Assembly (NCBI GenBank): GCA_023231475.1 | Contig: JALJEE010001441.1 | Location: forward strand, 62,001 to 126,000 | DNA: 64,000 nucleotides | Reading direction: 5' to 3' | From: Seison nebaliae | Lineage: Eukaryota; Rotifera; Pararotatoria; Seisonacea; Seisonidae | In this document: piece after piece, positions 13,894 through 23,467 of the stretch | Layout: each line of letters begins with the position of its first letter | How positions within the stretch are numbered: position 1 is the stretch's first letter | Position numbers and translations under genes: made by a program | The notes under the pieces: generated by a model | What the model saw: the letters and a program-made list of their open reading frames with translations, nothing else | Told to the model about the DNA's origin: nothing | Database searches by the model: none

Positions 13894-14318
13894 TAATATT
13901 ACTAATATATTTTTATGTTATTAATTAAAAACTATTAATTATTTATTCAATTATTTCGTTAACAACTGTTTGAACATATCTAAAAAGATCATATTAAAAA
14001 ACCGATAAAACAATCTAAACCTGAATATCAAATTTCCTTATGGTCTACTGATTTGGAACCATTTAATTAATATAGGTAATGGAATTATCAGTGAAATAAT
14101 TGGTAATTGATTAGTCTTCCACATCTTTATCAGACTTACTTAGTAATAAGTAATATAATGTTAGTAATATTACATGATGCACCTAAATATGACTGTGATT
14201 GCGTCATATTTCGTAAGGAAAATGAGATATTTCTTAATCGGGGAAATTGAATTAAATTATCGAACGGCGAAGTATGTAAAAATATTTCATAAAATTTATC
14301 TAAAAAATTTAGATTGAA
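13894..14318. other. intergenic; possible receptor remnant
   Basis: Spacer between receptor genes A and B. Around 14033-14095 one frame reads hydrophobic sequence with an IW pair, as in the TM6 end of the neighbouring receptors. This might be a decayed fragment, but the match is too short to call. Confidence 0.3.
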
Positions 14319-15371
14319 ATGAAAAATGTGGATGATAATACATTTCATAATAATTATGTTAATGTTAGCGAAATACATACTATAAGTGAAACACTTTTGA
14401 ATATGAAACATGTGACAATTGCATTCTCTAGTTTAAGTATAATAATACTTTTCTTATCATTTTATTATCATGGTAAAAAGTTCGTTGACTACCGTAAATC
14501 ATTACTCCAAAGTAGAAGCAACTCGAAGCATGACGCATATTTGGTATATTTACAGATGTTGATACTTTATAGGAATATATTCGCGGTCGTTTTTTTAACG
14601 TCGATGATCGGTAAAGAGATCATTTGGATAAAACAATATGGAAGCAAATTAGCTTGTAATTATTGTACTTATCAAGCAAACGTTGGGAATGGAATGGTCT
14701 GGGTACTTCAAGTCATAATAAATATAACAATCATTCGAATGTGTTACGGTTTGGGGAAATTCGAACAATCATCAGAATCAGATAACGATATGAGGAATGT
14801 CTATTGTATTTTCGTTAAACTGGTCAAATCTATCAAGGGTCATGAAGTAACATCTTATCAAATAGTAGTCGGCTCATTTTTCGTACAAATGTTCCTCGTA
14901 ACATTCATCAATTTATTAATACCGATTGATGTCTTCAAAAGAGACACTTATTTATGTTTCAAGATCAAACAAAATTATTCTCAAGCTGAAAAATATTTTG
15001 AATCATTCAAAATTCTCATTGTTGCATTAATATTCTCACTCTTACTGGCGACAATCATTGCTCTAATAGAAACCCGTAAAAAGTCGTCTAGTGTCGACAT
15101 TGTCGATACACATCATAAATGGATCACTCTTCAATATTCTGCTTTTCGATGTTCTCAAAGTCTCTTTTCCTTCTTCCTTGCAATCGTTTCCAGTTTGATG
15201 TTCTTTTCAATTTGGAAACAAACACGAAAAGCCCTCGGCAAGAACAACATTATTATTCATTCTTCATTAATTTCAACAGGTGTAATAAAAGGAATTTCAC
15301 TTCTTTTCGAATTGATATTCTTCAACTTTATCTACAAATCGCCGTCTACAAATATCATATCGACAACATAA
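14319..15371 (+). CDS. seven-TM receptor-like protein B (350 aa)
   Basis: Intronless paralogue of the gene at 12808. It has the same seven hydrophobic segments. The signatures are LYRNIF in TM2, the loop-2 block DVFKRDTYLCF followed by AEKYFESFKIL, RCSQ before TM6 and KGISLLFELIFF in TM7. The Cys before TM3 (LACNYC) and the loop-2 Cys are both kept. The N-terminus carries Asn-rich sequons, and the C-terminal tail is very short (about 12 residues). The loop-2 block is nearly identical to receptor A and to the gene at 21648, which marks it as the most conserved part of the family. The ligand is unknown. Confidence 0.8.
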   Translation: MKNVDDNTFHNNYVNVSEIHTISETLLNMKHVTIAFSSLSIIILFLSFYYHGKKFVDYRKSLLQSRSNSKHDAYLVYLQMLILYRNIFAVVFLTSMIGKEIIWIKQYGSKLACNYCTYQANVGNGMVWVLQVIINITIIRMCYGLGKFEQSSESDNDMRNVYCIFVKLVKSIKGHEVTSYQIVVGSFFVQMFLVTFINLLIPIDVFKRDTYLCFKIKQNYSQAEKYFESFKILIVALIFSLLLATIIALIETRKKSSSVDIVDTHHKWITLQYSAFRCSQSLFSFFLAIVSSLMFFSIWKQTRKALGKNNIIIHSSLISTGVIKGISLLFELIFFNFIYKSPSTNIISTT

Positions 15372-15607
15372 CTGGATCCAGAAAATAATATCGATATTAT
15401 TTTCAATATTCTATAAACATCTGTGTAAATTCTTAAGAATTAAAATTTTAATTCCATAAAACAGTTATAATTAATAATAACCTTAAATTAATTGGATTTT
15501 AATGAATTCGCCATTACTTGTCGTTGACGGAAGGAAGCACGATGATTTCGGCACTTTTATATTTCTTCACCTTTTTTTCTAATGCGGGTTTATAAAATAA
15601 CTTATTA

Positions 15608-16370
15608 TTAGTTTAGTGTAGCAAAAATTTTAAATTCAATATATTTTTCTTTCAAATCATGTTCTCCCACTTTCCATAAAATCGACTGGTTTAAATGGAA
15701 GAAACATCCATGCATGATGGTCTTAGGAAAAACTTCTTCGGCTGTCCTGATTGAGCCAATTTCAAAATCTGTCTTTATAGATAAAGGTTTGATAGAAAAT
15801 AATTCAACGTAAGAAGTTTTCCTTCGGTTCTTCATTGCTACAAATATCGCTGAAATCAAGCGATCAATGTATTCCCACAATATGTAATTGGGCATAGTTA
15901 TCAGGACATTTCTTAAATGTCCCGTCCATAGAATAATGATTTTCATTGTAATCTGATGCATCCAAGAACGTGGAATAACAAATTGAATAATTAAGTTCCT
16001 CAATCTTGTGCTGGTACAAATGTTTTGTGCATTCGATTTGAGGAACACCTCTAATATTTCTGTCCATTGTGCTTGGTGGTTGTTTGATATCCCTAATTGC
16101 CACTCGGTTGTTAACCACAATTTCTTTGCCGGATAACGTGGTTGTTTTTTTATATCACCAAGGAGTTTTAATTTGTAGATTTTCTCGGGAATTAGCGGAT
16201 GAGTGTAATAGCTGTTAACCGAAAATATTCTTCCATCTGAAATCATAATGCTACATTTGCAATAATCCATTTTAAATTTACTGTATTGGAAGTTAATTTT
16301 TCTTTGATAAAACAAATTATTGTGAACTGCGATGGCTTTTTTATCTTTCGTAGTGGTGAAAATAATGCAC
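15608..16370 (-). pseudogene. decayed FLYWCH/MULE transposase fragment
   Basis: Read on the minus strand, the region carries a degenerate FLYWCH zinc-finger-like segment (KMDYCKC then a YTHP block) around 16200-16370. This is followed by a Mutator-like (MULE) transposase core: MDGTFKKCP, then about 70 residues later IKTDFEIGSI, then HGCFFHLNQSI. These are the expected first and second acidic residues and the GC-x2-H-x2-Q signature of MULE proteins. The core is spread over two frames, switching near 16100 and again near 15880, with no intron that explains the switches. It is therefore a frameshifted relic. The finger has also lost the Trp of FLYWCH. No terminal inverted repeats were identified. 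It sits inside the receptor array. Confidence 0.75.
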
Positions 16371-17040
16371 GATTCTCAGATAATGGAAATATGGTCGATG
16401 AAGTTGAATTTATGGAAACAATCGATTGAACCATCGAAAAATGAATAAATCATTTATTGACAATTGTGAGTTAGAAAGGGTTATCGTTGAAGTTGAGATT
16501 AAACTATTATCTTTAAGGGATGTTGAACGTTGCAGTGATGATTGAATGGTGAAAGGAAGTGAAATATATGAGAAAGTTACTGGTGGACTAAACATAGGAT
16601 CAGTATAATGTGGGAATGATGAAATTGAATCGAAATGATAATAATTGTGGAATCCATGACATTCATAATGAAAGTTAAAAGTTTTGTAATATGGCATTAA
16701 AATTTTCATCTTTACGCTTCTTCACTTTCAACTTTTTAGGTTTAGTCTCTAATAATTCATCCTAGTATTTACATTTAGTTAACTTAAAAGCCTTTATCAC
16801 CCATATTAGGTGTTCAACTGATTTCAGTTTAGTTTTGCTCCACTATATGGTCTGGAGAAATTTAATAATTCGTAATTGTAGTTTAGTCGCATGTTTGTAT
16901 AAAACATCCTAGTATGTTGTATAGTTCTATTGGCAAGAGTTCTTATGAATCAACATAGGATGTTAAATAGTAAAATACTGTTATTAGGTCTAAAATTGTG
17001 ACATCAAATTACATCAAATTGAAACTGTGATAGTTCCGAC
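16371..17040. other. intergenic, possible transposon flank
   Basis: This stretch has no supported gene. A 99-codon minus-strand frame at 16410-16709 is Ser/Thr-rich and directly upstream of the transposase relic. It could be its N-terminal linker, but nothing in it is diagnostic. Confidence 0.4.
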
Positions 17041-17275
17041 TCCCTAGCAATAAATTTCCTATTTATGTTGATTGCGATTGGAAAGGGAACATCTTTCATA
17101 TTCAAAACCATCTTTTTTCAAATTATCTCAAAACGATTAAGAAAATTTATAATTCAGAATCGACGATTCTGCCAATTAAAACCTACTAACAATGTTTTCT
17201 TTCGATTTCTGGCAATTTTCATTGGAAATTTATTTCATATAAAATTTTCCGTTCCAATTATTATGAAGAATTAAA
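17041..17275 (+). pseudogene. receptor-array relic (TM7 fragment)
   Basis: A short open frame here encodes IGKGTSFIFKTIFFQIISK. This aligns with the TM7 end of the intact neighbours (RGISFILEFIFFKFFNKS in receptor A, KGISLLFELIFFNFIYKS in B). Upstream TM segments are missing or out of frame. I read it as the last piece of a dead fifth copy. This shows that the array has both gained and lost members. Confidence 0.6.
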
Positions 17276-18150
17276 ATATACTTATTTAATTAATATATAA
17301 TATAGATTCTATACGATCCTTACTTTAATAAAATATCGGAATTCACAGAATCTTCATGCCAGAAGCAGTCAAAGCAGAAATATGGTTAAGTTCCATACGG
17401 AATTAATCGAATAACTTAATAGAATATTAGAGAATTAAAACTATCTAATGTTATAAAGAATTTGAATATAATTAGAAAGGTTTATACCAAATGTGTATAT
17501 ATATATGTATGTTCCAAATCAAAAACTTATTATACGGATATTATATCGGAATTGAAGTTTGATAGAAAATGTGACCCTTATGACCTAGGAAAAATGGCTA
17601 CATTTCATTCTATTCTCAACCAGAATGATTCTGGTCCAAAATCCTTTCTATTCATCATTCCTTTTACTCATTTTGATGTCGGAAATGATGTTGAATTCCC
17701 AATTAATTTTATAACAATTTAATTTTACTTCAATAGTTATTGAATTCTTTAATCGTAATAAGATAATCTTAATTCATTTATTATCATTTTAACGTCTTCA
17801 TTGAAAATTCAAAAATTTTCATTAATGTAAAATGATTCAATATATTTAATAGAGAAAGAAGATTTAGAAACGTTTAGTTCATCTTTAAATTAATCTAATT
17901 TATTGAACTCTTATGACGTCTGCTCAGTGGATGTGGGTTGTGCTCCAAATAACGAACATTCGAATTAAACTATCGAGCAAAAGATTCATGACACTTAAAA
18001 AATTTCATCTTTTAATAAACTTTAAAAGGAAATTTAATATTGTTAATAAATTTAATAGAAATTTTCATAAAGTATATATATAGGTTTTTATAAAAACCTG
18101 TTCTTCTTGCCAGATTCATTTGGGAATATCAAACTTCTCTTAATTTTAGG
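17276..18150. other. intergenic upstream of receptor D
   Basis: No supported gene. An 86-codon frame at 17462-17722 has no recognisable motif. A perfect 18-bp palindrome lies at 18082-18099 next to TA-rich DNA, about 50 bp before the receptor start codon, and may include the core promoter. Confidence 0.45.
18082..18099. promoter_or_regulatory. 18-bp perfect palindrome before receptor D
   Basis: The sequence AGGTTTTTATAAAAACCT equals its own reverse complement. It follows a TATATATA run and lies 51 bp upstream of the ATG at 18151. It contains a TATAAA-like core, so it could be part of the promoter. It could equally be a chance AT palindrome. Confidence 0.35.
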
Positions 18151-19203
18151 ATGTTAGAGCAGAATTTAAGTTCGATGGAAAATATCACCAATATGACCAT
18201 GCTGCAAATGAAACATTTATCTATGAAAATTGCGAAAATGTCATTTTGTGGCTGTATCATGATTATCCTATGTTTCTCCACTATTTATTACCTTCGCAAA
18301 TTAAAACGGAAGGAGTCAACCGTTGTGGAATCGATGAATCATTCAGTTGTATCGTTATATTTGATGATACTCTATCGCAACATCTTGAACATAATCAGTC
18401 TACTGTGTATCATTGGGAAGGTGATTCATTCATTTAATGAAAGCATTATCCATTTGTGTTATTTCATCACTTATTTATTAATCGCTGAAAATACGATGAG
18501 TTATATGTTGCAAATTATTCTTAATATTTCCATCATTAAGAAATATCATAATCTCAACAAATATAAAAGAGAATATAGAACCAATGAGAATCCTTCTAAC
18601 AATTCAATTTATTTCAAAATTCATAAACTAGTCAGGAATCGAAATGCTTCTACTTATGAGAATGAAATTGGTATGTTCGTATTGAAAATGGTATTTATCA
18701 CATTATGCGCATTAATTCTATTGTCTGACATGAACGAACATGTGAGAGAAGTATGTTCGACTTTCTCACTTCAGCTTGGATTAGGGATGTTTCTTACTCG
18801 TAATCGTTTTTATAAACTTATCGTTTTTATTTTCATCTTTCTGACACTATTGGGAACGGATATAAGAATGATTCAAAGTCAAAAGAATCAACAACTAATC
18901 GATGACTATCCACAATTCATTTCAATCTATGACGAAATATCAGCGTTTCGATCCTCTCAAATTGTTTTATCTTGGCTAATTCTTTTCAGTACCGGGTCTC
19001 TCTTATTAACGGACAACCAAAAAAACAGTGCTACAGTAACAATATTTTTATCTTTTTTTATGATACTCGTAAATGGATCTTCTTTCTTTCTTGATTTATT
19101 CTTCATTGAATATTATTATAAAAAAAGAAAAAATTCAAAAACAAATCCCGAAAATGAAACAACCACATCACAACCAGAAGAAGATGAAATTGGTGACAAT
19201 TAA
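18151..19203 (+). CDS. seven-TM receptor-like protein D (350 aa), divergent
   Basis: Intronless member of the receptor array and the most diverged of the four. It keeps LYRN in TM2, a Cys before TM3 (IHLCYF), FRSSQIV before TM6 and an NGSSFFLDLFF segment in TM7. The loop-2 block is different: VFxRDxYLCF is replaced by NEHVREVCSTF, which keeps the Cys but loses the RD pair and the EKYFES helix start. The C-terminal tail is longer, Lys- then Glu/Thr-rich, and likely cytoplasmic. The upstream sequence ends TTTTAGG at the ATG, so a 5' UTR intron is possible. The changed loop-2 suggests a different ligand or partner from A, B and E (inference). Confidence 0.78.
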   Translation: MLEQNLSSMENITNMTMLQMKHLSMKIAKMSFCGCIMIILCFSTIYYLRKLKRKESTVVESMNHSVVSLYLMILYRNILNIISLLCIIGKVIHSFNESIIHLCYFITYLLIAENTMSYMLQIILNISIIKKYHNLNKYKREYRTNENPSNNSIYFKIHKLVRNRNASTYENEIGMFVLKMVFITLCALILLSDMNEHVREVCSTFSLQLGLGMFLTRNRFYKLIVFIFIFLTLLGTDIRMIQSQKNQQLIDDYPQFISIYDEISAFRSSQIVLSWLILFSTGSLLLTDNQKNSATVTIFLSFFMILVNGSSFFLDLFFIEYYYKKRKNSKTNPENETTTSQPEEDEIGDN

Positions 19204-19305
19204 ATATATATTATTATTATTTTATTTTAAAATTCGATAGATTATTTAAATAGATATATTCAATAAAATTTAATTTAGAAAAAATGTTTAAATTAAACAA
19301 ATTTT

Positions 19306-21035
19306 TTATTTTTTACTTTTATTATTGGAAAGTGCATGAGTAAGAATTTCTCTTTGAATCAACGTTTTCTTCAATTGTAACTGGACAGCTTCAAGTGAAA
19401 TATCGATCATTTCATCATTTGTATTATCTTTAAATAAATTTTTATTATCTTTCCAATCTTGGACTGGTTCATCCGATGGACATAAATCATGGAAGAATCT
19501 TAAATCAAAATTATCACTGTATTTCTCAAATGAACTTTTCAATTTTTCGCTCGTTGCCATGACAACGGACCAAAATCTAAAAGAATTAATAAAAAAATTA
19601 AATTTGAGAAATTTTACTGAAACCTTTCGAAATCGTTACAATTCCATTTGTTGATGAATTGAAATAAATTTCGATTCTTCTTAGAATATAAAAGAAAATT
19701 TAGAATATTAATATTTGTGTCGTTGGGAGTCTGTGCGAGAATGGTCAATAAAGATTGTCCTTCGTCGAATCCAATAATTCCCATAATGGAAATATGTTTC
19801 GTTATCTGATGAATGATGGGAAATGAATGAATTATAAATTCTTCCTCATCAAACATCAATTGAATGAAAGTTGAATGAAAGAAATATGGAATGTCGATTC
19901 CATTAATATTCTGATATTCTTTAAATTTATTGAAATAATTTTCTGCCAATAATTTTCTTTGATTCATAACTACATCCTCATACCACCAATGAAGGAATGT
20001 ATAAAATAAATCTTTCGACGTATTTTTCACTAACGAATATTTGTCATATTCAACAGAATTAATCGGATATCGATTACTATTATTTTCGATAACATCAAAA
20101 GATAATCGAATGACAATTTCATAAACTTCATTTGACAATAACGATCGAAATGAATCGGTTGTCAAAAAATAATCTTTATAATCTTTCATTAGAACTATCA
20201 AATCAGAACGGACATAAATTAAAATATTCTCATCAAATTGCATAAAAATGAATCGATAATTCCATTTATCACTGAAACATAAATATCCATCAATTCCATT
20301 CACTCCAAACATTTTTATCAACATCTCCTTCTCTACCAAAAAATCGGAGAGATTTGACGATTTCAAATGAGGTAAACCTTCTTCAATAAATTTGTTTCTT
20401 TCAAATTCAAATATGAAATTATCATCAGAAAATGGAATTTCCATCGACTCCATCAAACGGACAACATACAAATCGGAGTTGATGAGACGTTTGAAAATTT
20501 TGGAAAATATTCCCAAATTTTTTCGTTGTAAAAAGAAACAGTTTTTATGAATTATCTCGTTGTTTGACAGATCGATAATTTCATAACAAAAATTTTTGAT
20601 TTTTAACTCAAATTTATCATCTATCGATTTTAATCGATAATTCAGTCTCTTATCCATTTCCATCAATTCCATCATTTTTCCATCAAATTTAAATTTTATT
20701 AATTCAGTTTGGTCATTTGGAGAAAGTTGATTAAATAAATATTTGTTCTTCAAATTAATTACCAATTGTGCACGATGCTTTAGAAATCCCGATGCAAATT
20801 TTATGTTTTTCTTTATTTGTGATCGGAGTGATGAATTGACAAGTTCATAAATGAATTGCAGATTAAACGTGTCAAGTTTTAATGAATGTCCATCACTAAA
20901 CCAAACCACAAATGAATCATCGACGTACAATTTATGTCGAACAATTTTACCATTATCTTCTGCCGTTCGACATAAAATTTCTTGCCAAGCCAGATCATTG
21001 CTCTTAAACAAATTATATTCTTCCAAAGATTTCAT
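19306..21035 (-). CDS. two-exon protein, 563 aa, possible C5orf34 homologue
   Basis: Exon 1 (21035-19618) and exon 2 (19576-19306) join in frame across a 41-bp intron (GTAAAA donor, TTTTAG acceptor), giving ERFQ-FWSVVMATS at the joint. Near the N-terminus, YVDDSFVVWFSDG followed by a Phe-Ile-Tyr-Glu block and then HRAQLVINLKNK resembles, from memory, the start of vertebrate C5orf34 (a YEDDSVxVxYxDG block and an RTHFVIS block). The C-terminus ends in a helix and a Ser-Asn-x-Lys-Ser-Lys-Lys tail. The middle has no domain I can name. The assignment is tentative. The gene sits in antisense orientation inside the receptor array. An X-box-like sequence overlaps the start of exon 2. Confidence 0.6.
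19553..19566. promoter_or_regulatory. X-box-like sequence inside an exon
   Basis: GTTGCCATGACAAC fits the RFX-type X-box consensus (RYYNYYWWRRNRAC). It overlaps coding sequence (Val-Val-Met-Ala-Thr on the minus strand), so a regulatory role is doubtful. Confidence 0.25.
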
Positions 21036-21647
21036 TCAATTATTTTAAGCTTCCCAATAAAAACTTCATATTTTCCTTCAATTTTTCATCATTCACCACA
21101 AATATATTTTCATATAATTTCATTATTCGACAATTCTTTCTAGTAATCAATTCAACAAACATTCTCCTGAATTAATTTAAAATTATTAAGCGGTAACAAA
21201 AAATTAACAATAATAATTAACACTTAATGTTAAACATTAAAATTGCATAAATTTAAAATTATTTGTAATATTCGTACAATGATGAATTCAGTTCAACTTG
21301 CATTTATTTGCTCAATTTAAATCTACAATCATTGAGTCATGTATTTTTTAATTTGTCTTATATTAAATCATAAATATTAAATTAATCACATTTCTATGTT
21401 TGATGTTCCATTAACAGTTTTTCGTCCTTTTTTTATAAAAGAGTCTTAGGATTTCCACATCATTATTAAGGTACGAATTATTTAAAATTATATTACTAAT
21501 TGAACATTAATGTTTAGCAAATAAGATAACTAAATACCTTACAAATAGTCCTACTATAATTTCCCATCCAAACTAGTTTTCTAACTTTTCCTAAAGATCT
21601 TTAGTAAACTTTTTTGAAATTAAATTTCAAGACAATTTCCAACAATT
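21036..21647. other. intergenic between minus gene and receptor E
   Basis: AT-rich spacer. A 41-codon frame on the minus strand just upstream of the C5orf34-like start (to about 21175) could be a further 5' exon, but no splice joint keeps the frame. No other gene is seen. Confidence 0.45.
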
Positions 21648-22688
21648 TTGGTTTCAAAAAATTTTATAATGAATTTGACGACAAAAAATGAAACAAATTC
21701 GGATGATTCACTTTCAATAGTTGTAAAACTGAAATATATTCGAATATCAATAAATTCTTTGAGTATGATACTAATGACAATTTCGATCATATACCATTTC
21801 AGAAAGTTCCTGAAATACCGCCAAAGAATGTTAATTGACACATCGATTAATTTAGGTTTCATGAAGAAAATGAGCTTTGTCGAATTATTTGTAATATATC
21901 GAAATATTCTCATCTTCACATCGTTATTGGCATATTCGATATTGGATATAAATGTTTTGACGAATAATATTAACAATTATGTATGTAAATATTCGGTTTT
22001 TCTCATACATTCATGCAACGGCACTTATTTGATAATTCAATGCGTCATTAATATAAGCACCTTGAAGCTGTTAAAGTTATTTAATATGAAAAATCATAGT
22101 ACGGATGAAGCGATTGCCAATAATTTAAAGATAGAAGAAAAATGTATTTGTTTCAAAATGGTTAAAATTATTTATAACGTGACAATAAATTCTTATCGAG
22201 ATATGATCGGATCTTTTATCTTTATAATAATTTGTGCCACCTCATTCCAAATTTGTTCGTCAGTTGATGTGTTTTTTCGAAATTCTTATTTGTGTTCAAA
22301 AATTCATCCGAATGCGTCATCAGCAGAAAAATATTTTGAATCGATAAAAATTCTTGGAACAACAATCGTATATTGTTTGGTGTTAGCAACGACAATTTCA
22401 ATGTTGAGTACTCGAAAAATTGAAAAATTTTCTAACTTCAAAAGAATTTTCTATCAAGTTACCGCGTTGCGATATAGCCAGATATTATTCTCCTTATTCA
22501 CTTTTTCAACTAGTGCCCCTCAATTCTATATGTATTGGTCGCGAACAAAGAACCTTAGGAAAAATTATTCTATAATCATCCAATGTTTCTCCATTCTCAC
22601 TAATTTCAACCGAGGAACTCCTCTCATATTAGATCTATTTTTTTTCGAATATTGTTACAAAACATCAAACATCATTTCTTCTACTTAG
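21648..22688 (+). CDS. seven-TM receptor-like protein E (346 aa)
   Basis: Intronless fourth intact member of the receptor array. Signatures are IYRNILIF in TM2, DVFFRNSYLCSK then AEKYFESIKIL after TM4, RYSQILFS before TM6 and RGTPLILDLFFFEY in TM7. The extracellular Cys pair is kept (YVCKYS before TM3 and YLCSK in loop 2). The start could be the Met at about 21669 (MNLTTKNE), which would place three N-glycosylation sequons in a short outside tail. The upstream Met is not excluded. The loop-2 RD pair is RN here. The C-terminal tail is only about ten residues. Confidence 0.8.
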   Translation: MVSKNFIMNLTTKNETNSDDSLSIVVKLKYIRISINSLSMILMTISIIYHFRKFLKYRQRMLIDTSINLGFMKKMSFVELFVIYRNILIFTSLLAYSILDINVLTNNINNYVCKYSVFLIHSCNGTYLIIQCVINISTLKLLKLFNMKNHSTDEAIANNLKIEEKCICFKMVKIIYNVTINSYRDMIGSFIFIIICATSFQICSSVDVFFRNSYLCSKIHPNASSAEKYFESIKILGTTIVYCLVLATTISMLSTRKIEKFSNFKRIFYQVTALRYSQILFSLFTFSTSAPQFYMYWSRTKNLRKNYSIIIQCFSILTNFNRGTPLILDLFFFEYCYKTSNIISST

Positions 22689-23467
22689 CACAACTTTCTT
22701 CTTATATCATATTTTTCTCAACGATCAAAACAGAAATAAAATTTCTAATTTCTATTTTTTTCTAATAAAAGACCCTTATCCACAAAACTGTAACACAAAC
22801 TACTTGAAACAAATTTCAATAAAACTAACAACTAAAAAACTTTGTTTTCGACAAGTTAGAGCCAAATAAGTTTAGAAATTGCGATATGTATAAACGAATA
22901 GAATCACAACGAATTTGCGAACACCTACAAAACGTACGCATAAATTTAGTTTTATAATTTTATTATCTTAAACTGCTGAATTGCTGTTCGTCAAAAATTA
23001 AAAACCAAATTTACGCAAATACGTAATATTTAAATCCTAAAGAAAAAATCCTAAAAAAAATGTAATAAAAATCCTTAAGAAATCCTAAAAATTTCCAACG
23101 AACTATATTCTTTTCTTCCCATGTTTTCGATTTGTTGGACTGACAATAATGTCAAATACAAAAAGTCCACACACAAAAAAGACTTGCTTGTACATGTACG
23201 TGCTTACAAAGAATATACGTAGGAATAAAATTTCGAACACCAGTTAGAGCTTGCGTATAGTAGTCGAAATAGAGGACTTAAATTAAATTTTCAAAATAAG
23301 CTTAACCTTTAAACTAAGTATAATAATAATTAAATGTTTTTTTTGAGTTAAAACAATTTTAGAGAAGAAACAAATTCAGATTAAGCTTGGTACACTGTAC
23401 ATAAAAAATAAGAATAACTTTTAAATTATTCATTAGACATTATTAGGTGAACGTATTTCGATCATCA
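22689..23467. other. intergenic with AAATCCTAA-like repeats
   Basis: No gene is seen. Around 23032-23092 there are several imperfect copies of a short ATCCTAA/ATCCTTAA motif in poly-A context. The rest is AT-rich spacer. Confidence 0.45.
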
